Source: Leucocoprinus leucothites (taxonomy: Eukaryota; Basidiomycota; Agaricomycetes; Agaricales; Agaricaceae). Taken from it: DNA of 64,000 bases. The notes under the pieces were generated by a model. It was not told where the DNA came from, did not search any database, and saw nothing but the letters and a program-made list of their open reading frames with translations. The stretch is from contig JAACJO010000010.1 in NCBI GenBank assembly GCA_013368445.1, positions 1,426,001-1,490,000 of the forward strand, written 5' to 3'. A program made the translations under genes and the position numbers. Each line of letters starts with the position of its first letter. The stretch's first letter is position 1. Positions 1 to 11,479 of this stretch are shown one piece after another.

Positions 1-548
1 CATCCCTGGGCTCACATTCACTCATTGATGAGGGCCGTGTCGCCTTGGCCCCGGTTGAGAACTTCTGCAACCAACCCAATAAGAGTCGGGATGATCACGG
101 CAGTGGTGGCCTCTGGAAGAGGGCCTGAGGGAACACTCCCAATGAAGCGGGAGAAGAAACGGATCCCAGCAAGAGCCCGGGTCTCAACAGACTCCTCAGT
201 TGACCCGGAGGAGACGGTGGACAGCGGTGCTGGGGGAGGAAGGTCCTTCACAGGGTAGAATGTCTGTCCACCAGCAGTGAAGGGCTTTGGGGATGGCGAC
301 GGAACGTCAGCCGAGGGAGCGACTGCCACCCGCGACAGAACATCAGCGGCGGGCAGGGAGGAAGGTCCAGGCAATGAAATGTCAGCCTGGGGAGGTCCAA
401 AGAACCCACGAACGTTGCGGGGGTCATCGTAGGGGTCAAGATGTTCATCCTCGGACATCTCGGTGATGTTGAGCTTGTCGGCGGAGGCTTCGGTGGACTC
501 GGTTGTTTGGCGGGGAGGCTTGTTAGACTTAGATTTACATCTGCCCAT
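1..548 (-). pseudogene. ORF1 N-terminal part of A-1
   Basis: This encodes the N-terminal 176 residues of a Gag-like LINE ORF1 protein, starting MGRCKSKSNK. A basic start is followed by an acidic stretch (EMSEDEHLDPYDDP), a proline-rich linker with repeated ADV-S-P units, and a moderately conserved region around residues 125-170. An in-frame TGA at 18..20 stands where relatives A-5 and A-9 have CGA before MRAQGW, so this is a nonsense mutation and not the natural C-terminus. Function is inferred from the ORF1 family: RNA binding in the ribonucleoprotein. The zinc knuckles would lie outside the window. Confidence 0.8.
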
Positions 549-632
549 GTAGCTACAAGTAGACGCAGTAGTATTGAACTCTAATCACGACACACCAACT
601 AAGAGATGGTGGTGGTAAGAGGTCAAGGAGGG
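1..632 (-). mobile_element. A-1: 5' part of an ORF1-only LINE (runs off window)
   Basis: The element reads leftward. Its 5' end is at about 632, where the reverse complement begins CCCTCCTTGACCTCTTACC, the start seen in most family A copies here. A short 5'UTR leads to an ATG at 548. Only the N-terminal third of ORF1 is in the window. To the right it abuts the family B copy B-2 without a visible target duplication, because its 3' end lies outside the window. Confidence 0.85.
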
Positions 633-639
633 TTGAGAT

Positions 640-1538
640 TCGGTGAGTTCAAGGACGGAGAAGCTTGCCCAGGAACAAGGGGGAAGTGATTTCATTTCAT
701 TCAGAATGTTAGAGCTTACCGGTCGGCCGGATGCTGAGTTGTATGATGAATGGAGTGCGTTCCATAGGTCCGGAAGATCATTGCAAGGTCGTCCTTGATA
801 GTGGATTCCCTCAACGGCAGGGAGTTTGCATTGTTTTACCCATTCTATGAGGTCCCAGGGTCGTTTGTTGGTCGATGTAATTTCGTGAATGCGTGTATTG
901 AAGAAAGAGCATTTGGCGGTTCTGGTTGCCATTCTGAATGCTCGCCAATCTTTTCGATCCTTTGTTCTTCTGTAGGTAAGAAGAGCCTCAGAACAATGGG
1001 GGTTCCACCATTCCTTTGACCGGTTAGTAATCCATACAGTTTTAGAGTTCGTATTCCAAGTCTCGTGAAAGATTCGAGAAATGGAGTCAGAGATATCGTT
1101 CAGACAAGAGGTGGAATGAATGTCTGAGCAGTCAAGGGCTGCTAGATGCTCAGAGACTTGGGAAATGAAAGCTGTCTCTTCATCGCTATCTTTTGGTAGT
1201 ATACATTTTTTATAATTAATATAATCTGGATGGATAGGAAGGTCTATAATCAAAGGTGCGTGATCTGATGGAAGTCTTGAATTAACATCGATAATATGGG
1301 GGGTGGAATTGTTAGCGCAAAAAATAAGGTCGATAACCAAATTGTCATGACTTTCAATGGAAGAGAAATGAGTAGGGGATAATGAGGTCGGTGAGGACCT
1401 TGTAAGATTGAAGCCGTCCGCCAACTCCGATAAAGTTATAGCTGACATAGGGATGTAAGTAGCTGAAGGGTCCCATTCTGGAGATTGACAATTAAAGTCT
1501 CCTCCCATATAAATAACATTAGGGATGTTGATGAACGC
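640..1538 (-). pseudogene. ORF2 of B-2, endonuclease to pre-RT segment
   Basis: Reading leftward, this is an open ORF2 segment of a LINE polyprotein. It contains the APE-type endonuclease motifs GGDFNC and SDHAPL, then the linker with ITNRSKEWW and RPWDLIEWVKQ. It joins in frame, across the B-1 insertion, to residues MTGKNKPISS..FLQEPPWN encoded at 15270..15718, so the endonuclease domain was uninterrupted before B-1 landed. The frame ends in A-1 sequence at about 640, and the RT and RNase H of this copy are absent from the window. Confidence 0.85.
1522..1535. repeat. Target-site duplication of B-1 (left copy)
   Basis: The 14-bp sequence GGGATGTTGATGAA recurs directly after the poly(A) of B-1 at 15270..15283. 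It shows that B-1 entered B-2 by target-primed insertion and fixes the age order. Confidence 0.92.
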
Positions 1539-1711
1539 ATGAACATTGACCAAGCCCCTCCCGCTGAGGGCACCATTCATCTCCCCCAGAATGACTTTAC
1601 GTCTTCTGGTAAGGCACGTGACGTTTCGTCCGTATCAGGCTCCCTGAAGGCAAAGAATGATGTTACGTCTTCCAAGCCCTCCGGTCCTATTCGCGTCTCC
1701 TGGGCTCCCCC
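1539..1711 (+). pseudogene. ORF1 fragment of B-1, before the copia insertion
   Basis: This encodes a Gag-like ORF1 stretch starting MNIDQAPPAEGT, from the proline- and serine-rich middle of the protein. It is open up to the copia LTR at 1712 and continues at 7174. The natural ORF1 start is missing because the element is 5' truncated. Confidence 0.82.
1707..1711. repeat. Target-site duplication of the copia element (left copy)
   Basis: CCCCC here and again at 7174..7178. An uninterrupted relative (B-5, around 43965) has one C-rich run at this place, which supports a 5-bp duplication. The homopolymer makes the exact bounds ambiguous. Confidence 0.7.
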
Positions 1712-2013
1712 TGTTAGAAGGTGATGCACAGGGGACGTGTGGGAGGTCCTAGAAACCAGAGAAATCGCCCAGGGAGCTCACAACTCACACAGGAATCTGT
1801 GGACAACTGTAAATGACTGACTTAACAAGATAGAGACTTGTACTCACCTGTGGACAACTGTAAATGACTGAGAGTCAAGAAAGCGTCCACAGGAGAGGTG
1901 AACATCCAGTCAGGTGATCTACAACTGACTAAGCAAGCTCTGCATCAACTCTAACTTCACACATCAACAAATCAATCACAAATACTTGTAGACTGTCCAG
2001 AGCACATCTGACA
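1712..2013 (-). repeat. 3' LTR of the copia element
   Basis: Bounded by TGTTAGAAGG on the plus strand and ...CATCTGACA, giving TG...CA ends in the element's own direction. It carries two direct copies of a 24-bp unit at 1797..1820 and 1848..1871. Confidence 0.95.
1797..1871 (-). repeat. Pair of 24-bp direct repeats inside the copia LTR
   Basis: The units at 1797..1820 and 1848..1871 read, in the element's sense, TCAGTCATTTACAGTTGTCC followed by ACAG. The same pair sits in the other LTR at 6957..6980 and 7008..7031, and a diverged pair occurs in the LTR fragment at 31159..31230. Paired conserved units of this kind may be transcriptional enhancer sites; that role is inference. Confidence 0.7.
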
Positions 2014-2022
2014 CACCCCCTT
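2014..2022 (-). other. Polypurine tract of the copia element
   Basis: On the minus strand, AAGGGGGTG immediately precedes the 3' LTR. This is the expected position of the plus-strand DNA primer. Confidence 0.65.
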
Positions 2023-2075
2023 GATCTGACAAGTCCACAAGTCGTCGGAAACACCAAAATCGACACCTACACCCT

Positions 2076-5000
2076 CTAGCAAGTCAATCCTAGCATGGGA
2101 ACTGCAAACTCCACCATCTTGGGCTGAACAGCCTTGGTAAACAAGTCTGCCACATTCTGGCTGGTGGGGATGTACTCTGGAGCAATGAAAGTGGACTGTA
2201 CAGCATCCTGGAGCCAATAGAACCACAGATCCAGGTGCTTCATGTGACCATTGTCAATCAGGAGAGTGGAAGCATAGGAAGGGGAATAGCCAAACTCTGT
2301 CAGGATGTTCCTCATCCACATGATCTCCTTGCCAGCCTCAACTGCAGCCACATACTCAGCCTCTGTAGAAGAGAGAGTAACAAAGGGCTGACGCTTGGAG
2401 GACCATCCCACAGCTCCACCACACACTAGAGTCACATATCCACCTGTAGAGTGACCAGTTTGCTTACAACCACCATGGGAAGCATCTGTGTAGGTCAGAA
2501 AGAGCTCCTCAGCTTCACAGCCCTTGTAAACAAGCTTGTAATCGCTTGTGCCCTTCAGATAGCGCAGGAGATGCTTCACAGCAGCCCAGTGCTCAGGATG
2601 AGGGTTGTGGTTGAATCTCCCAAGGTAGGAGACTGCATAAGCAATATCTGGGCGAGTCATGGTGGCTAGATACTGCAGGGAGCCTACAGCAGAGAGGTAG
2701 GGAATGGATCGCATTTCCTCTTGCTGGGAAGGAGTGGGAACAAGTGTGGAGAGTTCTGTGCCAGGAGAGAGCGGAGTCTTCACAGAATTGCAGTCAGACA
2801 TGTTGAATCTGTTCAGGAGCTCCTGGACATAGTGGGACTGGGAAAGCGAAATAGTGTGGGCTTCAAGATCCTGCTTGACCTGGACAGAGAGGAGGAAGGT
2901 AGTGGCTCCCAAATCGCGTAATTTGAAGTGTTTCTGCAGCTCCAGCACTGTGGCATCCATAGCAGCATCATTCTTCGAAACAAGGGTGATATCATCAATG
3001 AAAACAGGCACTATGACCTTGACTTCACCCTTGGAGTAGATGTAGATGGAACTGTCGCTCTGGAGTCGTTTAAAGCCCAGGGAATCAAGCACAGTGTGTA
3101 GCTTCTTGTTCCACTGCCTGGCTGACTGTTTGAGGCCATAGAGCAATTTGTGCAGCTTGCAAACGACGTTTGGGCCTCCCTGGTGATATCCTTCAGGCTG
3201 CCTCATGTAGATGTCCTCATCCAGCTCTCCATAGGTGAATGCAGAGGAAATATCCACAGATCGCATTTTGAAGCCTTCCTTGGCTGCCAAAGCTATAATA
3301 AGGCGCAGGGATGCAGGACGAAATGTAGGGGCAAAAACCTCAGTGTAGTCATAGCCAGGACGCTGGGAATAGCCCTTTGCAACAAGCCTAGAGCGATAGC
3401 GCTCAATAGACTGGTCTGGGTTCAGTTTCAACTTGAAAACCCAGCCAGACTCGATGATTTTGGCCCCAGGAGGTAGCTCAACAAGCTCCCAGGTCCCATT
3501 TGCGATTAGAGTCGAAATTTCAGTGTTGCAGGCTTCTCTCCACTTGTCAGCATCCGGGGCCTTTATAGCAACCTTGTAGTTGTGGAGATCAGGCCCAGAA
3601 ACACTTCCAGCAAACTCTACAACCTCATAGTCAGCATCAACATAGTTTCCTTGCTCCTGGTCCTTTGGAGGGAAGAGCAGAGGTTTCCCCAGTAGCCAGT
3701 AGGCTGTCCTGGGTGCTGGAGGTCGTGTGGAGCGTCGCTGAGGCCGTGGGGGCTGCGCAAGCGGTGTAGGAACCTGAGGAGGCGTTCTGGGAGGTGCTGG
3801 ACCAATAGGAGTGGCATAGGAGATGTCAGAATCATCAGAGTCTGATGGGGAGTCACCAGATCGAAGAGGAACACTAGGACCAGCCTTGGGAGTCTCTGGA
3901 GCGTCAGAGGGCTCTACAGATGGACTGGGAGGCAGGGATTGCTCCTCAGACTTGGGAGAGTGACTGGGAGACTCTGGGGGCTGCTGGGTCCGAGCTGGCA
4001 CTCTAGGTGGCTCAGGAGCCTCAGATCGACGTCCTGGAGGCTGGTCAACATCACCCCCTTCATCTGAGAGCGGTGGAAAGCCAGAGGATGGAGGAAGTGG
4101 AGGAAAAAGTGGAGAAAAGCTACTTGAAGATTGAGGAGGTGCTGGAGGTCCAGGGGGCGCAAAAGACGGCACATCGTCGCGTTTGGAGCCTGTGAGACAT
4201 GGGAAGTACCTCTCATCAAAGTCAGCTCGCTCAGAAATGCGAATTTGGCGAGTGGTGGGGTTGTAAAACAGCCAGCCCTTGTAGCCAGTTGGATAACCAA
4301 TAAAAACGCATTTTTCGACATGAGGCTGTAAGGAATTGCACTTATCTCGCTGTATATGCACATAGGCAGTGCACCCCCATACCCTGAGGTGGGAAACGTC
4401 TGGTTTGCGCTTGAAAAATGCCTGGAAGGGTGTAGTGTTGGGGAGAGGAGCTGTAGGAAGTCTATTCCACACATGGACCATAGAAGCAATACAGTGGCCC
4501 CAGAATGAGGGAGGGAGTCCAGACTCTGCTAACATGGCTGTAATGTGTTCCCCCATAGTCCTGTTGGCTCTCTCAGCTAGGCCGTTCTGCTGGGGCCTGT
4601 TGCGAGTGGAATGACGCCTCTCAATGCCACAGTCCTTGGTAAACTGCAAAAATGCGTTGGACATGTATTCACCACCTTTATCATCCTGTAGAGTGCGAAT
4701 TTTCGCTCCTAGCTGGTTCTCTGCTCAAGCCTTGTACTCCTTGAACGCTTCAAAGGCTTCTGACTTGGCCCTAAGCAGGTAGACAGCTCAAAAACACGTA
4801 GAATCGTCAATAAATGTCATCCAGTACTTGTAGCCATTGTGGGTAGGCACTGGGAGTGGTCCATGGAGGTCTGAGTGCACCAACTCGAGTGGGGAACGAT
4901 TGTGGTTGGCTGAGGGCAGGAAAGGAAGGGAGTGCATCTTTCCAGCAAGGCAGGGCTCGCAAACTGCATCAGGCTGAGCTGAGGAGTCGATTTTAAGCTC

Positions 5001-6467
5001 AGTAACCAGTTCCTGCTGTATCATCTTCTTCACATCAGCATAATTATGGTGTGCAAAGCAACGGTGCCAGAGTGAGAGGTCAGCAGGAAGTGTGGAGATG
5101 CTAAAAGCAGTCTCAGAAGCGATGGTAGTGCCATTGAGGACAGCAGAGTTGGTGGAATCAATGGAGGCAGTGAAGAGAGTCTCTCCCTTCAGTCTAAAGG
5201 CCATAGAATGCGAAGAAATCGATATATTGAACCCCTTATTTCGTGTGAGGTATAGACAAGACAGGAGATTACTCCAGAGGTCCGGAACATGCAGTACACG
5301 TGAAAACTCGACCGCTCCAGCCATTTTTCCGCCCATAACAGGCTGAAAGACCACTGAACCCATCCCAGCTGAATATATGACAGAGTTGTCTGCTAATCTG
5401 ATTGGTATGCAACAGGGGGTATATTTCTTGAACCAATGACGGTGTGGGGTCATATGTGACGTAGCACCTGTGTCTGCAATCCAATGGAAGTCAGCATCGA
5501 GCTGGAGGGGTGGGGAAGAGGCTGGGGAAGTGGGGGAAGCAATAGGAGTGGAGGGGGAGCTTGTACTTGCATTTCCAGCGAATTCTGTGACTCTGCTTGC
5601 TTCTCCGGATGCTGGAGGGGCAGGGGAGCCGTCAGAGTCCTCCTGGGCCTTGTTGGCACGGTTTCCACGTCGTTTGGACCGGGGGGGAGCGTTCTGAGTG
5701 TCCTCTTGAGCTTTGAGGCGATCCTTGTCCTTTCTCCAGCATTTGGCCTCTGTATGACCGGTTTTGTGACACCAGCCACATGGATCGGTCGATTTCGCCG
5801 TTTTGAGGCCTCTGGAGGCGGCAGAAAGCGCAGAGGAGGAAGAGGGAAGGTCTATGGCCCTCCTGCGACGTTGGGTGTCCTCAGTGACAAAGGCCTGATG
5901 CACAGCAGCCTTGTCAAGTTTGTCCTTGAGGAGAAGAGAGGAAATGAAAGAGGAGTACTCCTCAGTGGGCAGGGCTCGGATTAGAGCCATAGAAGCGAGC
6001 TCCTCATCTAGGCCTTTGAGGTCAATGTCATCAGGGCGAAGATTTTGGATTTGCTTCATGCTCTCCTCCACCCTGTTGATGAGGGACTGCAGGGACTCGT
6101 CCTCAGCCTTCCTGATGTTGAAGAGGTCGTCATAGGCATTAAAACGAGTGCCAGGACGCCTCTGGAGGTGCACAGCTCGCAAATCTGTCCACATCTTGAC
6201 AGGATCATCCCTATCAGTGAAGTGAACCCTCTGGTCCGGTTCCACCATGAGATATAGCCAGCCAGCAGCCTTGTCAGCCTTCGCATTCCAGGCCTCCCTA
6301 GAGTCAAAGGTGGCTTGGGTAGTGGGGGAAGGGATCTCAGGCTTTAGGAGTTCACCCTTGACCAGTCTCCACAGGCCAGAGGCCTGGAGCCATGCCTGCA
6401 TCTCGCCTGCCCAGGTAGAGTAGTTGGTGGCATTGAGCTTGTCAAAGTTGGGGCCAGAGGAAGACAT
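2076..6467 (-). pseudogene. gag-pol: copia gag-pol polyprotein
   Basis: One frame of about 1,464 codons starting MSSSGPNFDKLN at 6467. In order: Gag (NYSTWAGEMQAWLQASG), zinc knuckle CGWCHKTGHTEAKC, protease WIADTGATSHM, pre-integrase HH-CC region (LWHRCFAHH...CEPCLAGK), and integrase core with D (LVHSDLHGP), D (LQDDKGGEY) and E (QNGLAERANR). These are followed by RT (WVFKLKLNPDQ...VPVFIDDITLV, a variant of the usual YVDD) and RNase H (TYTDASHGG, SSTEAEYVA). TGA codons at 4788..4790 and 4725..4727 interrupt the integrase, probably CGA to TGA changes. An in-frame deletion near 2247 fuses LLIDN to GHMKH; the related fragment at 48773 keeps KSGIDVAKNPEHHGR there. Confidence 0.93.
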
Positions 6468-6858
6468 CTGGGCGGACTAGGAAGCTGAAATGCGGTGTAG
6501 GGCAACGAGGAAAGGGTTGGTGGTCGTGTAACGAGGGGTATACGTGGCAAACGGTGGAATCGACGGACTGGCAAAGTTCGGAGCGGAACGGGGCAACAGT
6601 TGGTATGGGAGGAGCAGAGGAATATTAGGATTAGAATAGAGTGATTAGGAATGGTAGTGGGATAGTGGAATGAGAAATGGCCGGAACGCAGCGAAACTTG
6701 GTGAAGTCGTGGAGACACGCGAGATCGACGGGTGTGCGCGGAGGCGACTGGAGCGACGCGAAAACAAAGGAGAAAACGCGAAAACGGCGGATAGGAGAAG
6801 AGGAAGACAGTTGAGGATGAAATGAGGCAAAAGTTGTTGTCTGAGGCTTCTAGAGGCC
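6468..6858 (-). other. copia 5' leader
   Basis: About 390 bp between the primer-binding site and the gag start. No coding pattern is evident. It holds the element's transcribed leader and presumably its packaging signal (inference). Confidence 0.5.
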
Positions 6859-6871
6859 GGGGCCCATAACC
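6859..6871 (-). other. Primer-binding site, half-tRNA (initiator Met) type
   Basis: Directly next to the 5' LTR the minus strand reads GGTTATGGGCCCC. This is complementary to GGGGCCCATAACC, which resembles the anticodon arm (CAT anticodon) of initiator tRNA-Met and not a tRNA 3' end, which would give a site starting TGG. Drosophila copia and yeast Ty5 are known to prime from this internal tRNA region. Confidence 0.75.
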
Positions 6872-7173
6872 TGTTAGAAGGTAACGCACAGGGGACATGT
6901 GGGAGGTCCTAGAAACCAGAGAAATCGCCCAGGGAGCTCACAACTCACACAGGAATCTGTGGACAACTGTAAATGACTGACTTAACAAGATAGAGACTTG
7001 TACTCACCTGTGGACAACTGTAAATGACTGAGAGTCAAGAAAGCGTCCACAGGAGAGGTGAACATGCAGTCAGGTGATCTACAACTGACTAAGCAAGCTC
7101 TGCATCAACTCTAACTTCACACATCAACAAATCAATCACAAATACTTGTAGACTGTCCAGAGCACATCTGACA
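6872..7173 (-). repeat. 5' LTR of the copia element
   Basis: A 302-bp copy matching 1712..2013 with about four substitutions, located upstream of gag. Both 24-bp units are present at 6957..6980 and 7008..7031. Confidence 0.95.
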
Positions 7174-8541
7174 CCCCCCCCCCCACCTTCCAATCACGTG
7201 ACCCCAAGGAATGGGAATGGGAACTTCGAGCACTCAGTCAGGCGTCCCTCCTCTGATGGCCAGGCTCAGCCATCAAAACCTAACCCCAAGGGCGCCTCTG
7301 ACATGCCGCCTCCTATTCCCCCTCCTGACCGTAAGGCATCCACCAAACCCCTTACGGAACATTTCAACAAGAAGAATGTGTCATTCGCTGATGCCGCCCA
7401 ATGGGATGTTCAGCTGGCGACTTCCTCTTCCAACTCCTCTTCCAATATTGATGGGGTTAAGATGCGAGAAATGATACTCGCCTTCCCCGAATTATCATAC
7501 GACAAAGTCCTTGCTATGTACAAGGCAGGCTTTGGAGGCGCTCAACCTCAAGTGCCTGGACCTTCATCCGCAAGCGCCCCACGCGCTAAGCCTAAAATGA
7601 CCACGCACGGACCTACCCGTCGCCAAGTCCTCATCCCATTTGAAGGAAACATCATTGCTGACCGTATCAAAGACTTCAACAAGGCAGCCGAGTTCTGTAA
7701 CCGTGGCCTTACTGCCGCTCAATCCAAACTTCATGTTGAATCTGTCCGAGAATCATATAACGGCATTTCTATTGCCACTTCAGGTGTCGCGTCCCCCACG
7801 GACCTGGAAACCATCAAATCCTGGCTCAAAAAAGCCTGGCAACTAGGAGACGCCATCCCCGTTGAGCCTCGTCTCCCACAATCTAAATCGTTCCTTAAAA
7901 TTGTCGGCGTCCCTTATTGGGTAGCCAACTCTTCCAACCCCCTTTCCCCTGCGTTCATGGAACAAGCCCTCGGACAATCTACTTTGTTCGAAAATGTTAT
8001 TCTTGCCGCCCGCCCTCGCGTTATGAAAGCCTCCCCAAAATCGGACACGGCCATCGTGTGGTTTGATATCTGGGATTCCCAAAATGGTACTAAGGCCAAG
8101 ACATTGGTCAACCGTACTATCAACTTTGGTCGACACATAGGAACTATCTGGGCTACCAGTATGCACCCCGGTATCGCACAATGTAGGAACTGCTGGCACT
8201 GGGGTCATCCCACTCATGCGTGTTGCGCTCTAGGTGCACGTTGCCAAATCTGTGGTGGTCCCCACCGCATTGAAAACCACTGATCCATGGCCTGGTGTTG
8301 TAAGGCCAACCCCAAATCCAATCCCCCCCGCGATGCCACTCCTGAGGGCATCCCATGTCCTCACCTAGAGAACTTCAAATGCCTGAATTGCAAAGGCGAT
8401 CATCACGCAAACGACATCAAATGTCCATTCTGGAGGAACCGGTTCGACCGAACCTGGCATTCCAATAAAGCCGCCGAATCACGCACCGCACGTGCAGTTC
8501 GCGCCAATTCCAATCGCTCCGGTGGCAGAGTTGCTGTTTAA
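7174..8541 (+). pseudogene. ORF1 C-terminal part of B-1
   Basis: Gag-like ORF1 of family B. It contains the conserved MREMILAFPELSYDKVLAMYKAGFGGAQ region, a basic stretch PRAKPKMTTHGPTRRQ, a folded domain with WFDIWDSQNGTKAKTLV, and knuckles CRNCWHWGHPTHAC, CQICGGPHRIENH and CLNCKGDHHANDIKC. TGA at 8281..8283 replaces the CGA seen in B-2 and B-5, cutting the protein between the second and third knuckles. The natural TAA is at 8539..8541, two bases before the ORF2 start position. Role by family: nucleic-acid-binding component of the LINE particle. Confidence 0.88.
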
Positions 8542-11474
8542 ATATATCTGGTAAGAACAAACCCATCTCTTCTGTTCATATCTATTTGCAAAATGTGGGA
8601 TGCTCTTATGCCCTGGTTGATACTATACTCGAGTCCAAAAAAATGGACTTTGAAATCATTTTTCTGCAAGAACCTCCATGGAACCACATTCAGAAAGCAC
8701 CTTCTACGACTAACCCTGAAGGGGATGATGTCATTGGTGCCCCTATTCACCCTGAATGGCTGTGTATGGTTCGCCCTACCAAGCCTAACAATCCTCGACC
8801 CCGTACTCTGACTTACATTCATAGACACTTACTTCGCATGAGGCCCATTCTTCGACAAGAGTGGATTAACCACTGCGATATACAAATCTTGGGTTTATTC
8901 AACCAGGGTAACTATATTCATCTACTTAACATATACTCTGACTCGTCCTCGTCGGCGATCAATTTTCTTTCAACAAACTTCATCGACATTCCTAATGTTA
9001 TATATATGGGAGGGGACTTTAATTGTCGATCTCCAGAATGGGACCCTTCAGCTACTTACGTCCCTATGTCAGCTATAACTCTAACGGAGTTAACGGATGG
9101 CTTCAACCTTACAAGGTCCTCACCGACCTCATTATCCCCTACTCATTTTCCTTCCATTGAAAGTCATGACAAGTCGGTTATCGACCTTATCTTTTGTGCT
9201 AACAATTCCACCCCCCATATCATTGATGTTAATTCAAGGCTCCCATCGGACCACGCACCTTTGATTATGGATCTTCCAATTCGTCCAGATTATATTAATT
9301 ATAAAAAACGTGTACTACCAAAAGATAGCGATGAAGAGACGGCTTTCATTTCCCAAGTCTCTGAGCATCTAGCGGCCCTTGACTGTTCGGACATTCATTC
9401 CACCTCTTGTCTGAACAATATCTCCAACTCCATTTCTCCAATCTTTCATGAATCTTGGAACACGAACTCTAAAACTGTATGGATTACTAACCGGTCAAAG
9501 GAATGGTGGAACTCCCATTGTTCTGAGGCCCTTCTTACCTACAGAAGAACAAAGGATCGAAAGGATTGGCGAGCATTCAGAACGGCAACCAGAAACACCA
9601 AATGCTCTTTCTTCAATACACGTATTCATGAAATCGCATCAACCAACAAACGACCCTGGGACCTCATGGAATGGGTAAAACAACGAAAACTCCCTGCGGT
9701 TGAGGGAATCCACTATCAAGGACGACCATGCAATGATCTTCTGGACCTATGGAACACTCTCCATTCATCATACAACTCAGCATCCGGTCGACCGGTAAGC
9801 TCTAATATTCTGAATGAAATGAAATCTTTTCCCCCTCATTCCTGGGCAAACTTCTCTGTCCTAGAACTCACCAAATCCCTCTCTTCATGCGCTAACTCAT
9901 CAGCACCCGGACCTGACCACGTCTCCTGGAAACACCTAAAGTCCATTGTCGCCCACAATGAATGCCTCAAAAACATAATACTCATTGCGAACGTGTGCAT
10001 ACATCTCTCTTACTGGCCGAGTCACTTCAAAGACTCGGTCTCTATCATCATTCCCAAGCCAAATAAACTGGCCTATGATACACCAAAAGCATTTCGTCCC
10101 ATTGTTCTACTGAACACTTTAGGTAAATTAATCGAGAAGATGATCGCTCGCTGCATGCAGTATGAAGCGGTGTCTTTAGATGTCCTCCACCCTAATCAAA
10201 TGGGCGGAGTTATCCAACGATCTACCGAAGATGCAGGAGTATTCCTCACTCATATCATTCGGACCGGATGGGCTAAAGGTATGATTACCAGCATTTGTGC
10301 TTTTGATATCACCCAATTTTTCCCCTCCCTAAACCACGAAATCCTCACTAACATTCTACGACGACAAGGGTTTGCTCCAGAACTCATTAACTTCTTCTCA
10401 CACTACCTCATAGGTCGATCCACTCAATTCATGTGGAACACTTTCCTATCTGATGCCCATGACGCGGATGTTGGCGTTGGGCAAGGCTCCGCTCTATCAC
10501 CCATTCTATCCGCGCTTTATCTAGCGCCCCTCATGTTCATGTTCGACCAATGTGCTCGTCTACAGTCTATCCCTTCTTCCCTTTTATCATTTGTCAATGA
10601 TGGGCTTTGTATATCTCAAGTGAAGAATTATACTGACACCATCTCTTCCCTCAAATCAGCTTATTCCATCGTTAACTCCATTTGCACCGATCTCGGGCTT
10701 GTCGTTGAACACGATAAATCTGAGGTCTTTCACTTCTCCCGACGTCATAATGATTCGAATCCCCCCCTTGATCTATCCAATGTTGGTGGCCCTCTACTGT
10801 ATCCCAAACGTGTCTGGCAGTACTTGGGTTTCTATTTCGACCATCGACTATCATTTCAAGAACATGTTCGGTATTACTCCACCAAAGCATTATCCACAGT
10901 GAAAGCTATGAATATGCTAGGCAACTCCACCCGAGGCCTCCTCCCTCTACAAAAACGTCTACTCTATAGGTCATGCGTTGTCCCTGTGGCTATGTATGGA
11001 TTCCGACTCTGGTACTTTGAAGGCGCTCGTAACAAGGCGCTTCTCAAGTCTTTATCATCCATGCAAAGACGCGCGGCTCTCTGGATCACAGGTGCCTTCC
11101 GTACTTCCCCATCAGGCGGCGCTGAAAGCATTGCTGGACTTATTCCAATCCACCTCCATCTTTGTAAATTAGCTATTCGTTTGTCGTATCGAGTCTCTAC
11201 TTTACCCTCTAATCATGCGTTACGTTCTCTTCTATCTAAGGATTTTTCTCTTAACTCCTCCCCTCATCCCCAATCGCTTCGCCTTCTCACCCTGGCCAAA
11301 AAAGCTAAAGTCAAAGGCCCTCTTATTGATGTAGATAGTTCCCTCTCTCATCTCTCTGATTCTTTTTCCCCATTCGCCCCTGAATCAAAGCCTGGATCTC
11401 GTCTTATGGACATCTTCCCTGATTCTATTCACTTTCACCCCTGCAATCGCTCGGATAAACATGAAATGTATAAA

Positions 11475-11479
11475 CATGT
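11475..11479. repeat. Target-site duplication of the solo LTR (left copy)
   Basis: CATGT here and again at 11706..11710. The uninterrupted relative B-3 has a single CATGT near 21544. Confidence 0.92.

Larger units (their letters stand above)
636..1538 (-). mobile_element. B-2, 3'-side segment (ORF2 piece)
   Basis: This is the left portion of a minus-strand family B LINE that was split by insertion of B-1. It carries ORF2 from the endonuclease catalytic region to just before the RT. At about 636 it is cut off by the 5' end of A-1. The other half continues at 15270. Confidence 0.88.
1712..7173 (-). mobile_element. Ty1/copia LTR retrotransposon, nearly complete
   Basis: A 5,462-bp element transcribed leftward. 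It has two 302-bp LTRs (TG...CA ends), a primer-binding site next to the right LTR, one gag-pol frame with Gag, zinc knuckle, protease, integrase, RT and RNase H in copia order, and a purine tract next to the left LTR. The LTRs differ at only about four positions by eye, so insertion was recent relative to its hosts. Two nonsense codons in integrase and a small in-frame RNase H deletion make it non-autonomous now. It lies in ORF1 of B-1. Confidence 0.95.

Noticed and set aside
5092..5984. Long open frames on the plus strand opposite copia gag-pol, and similar frames opposite the ORF1 genes.
   Set aside because: They are antisense shadows of conserved coding sequence, have no recognisable domain, and change with each copy.
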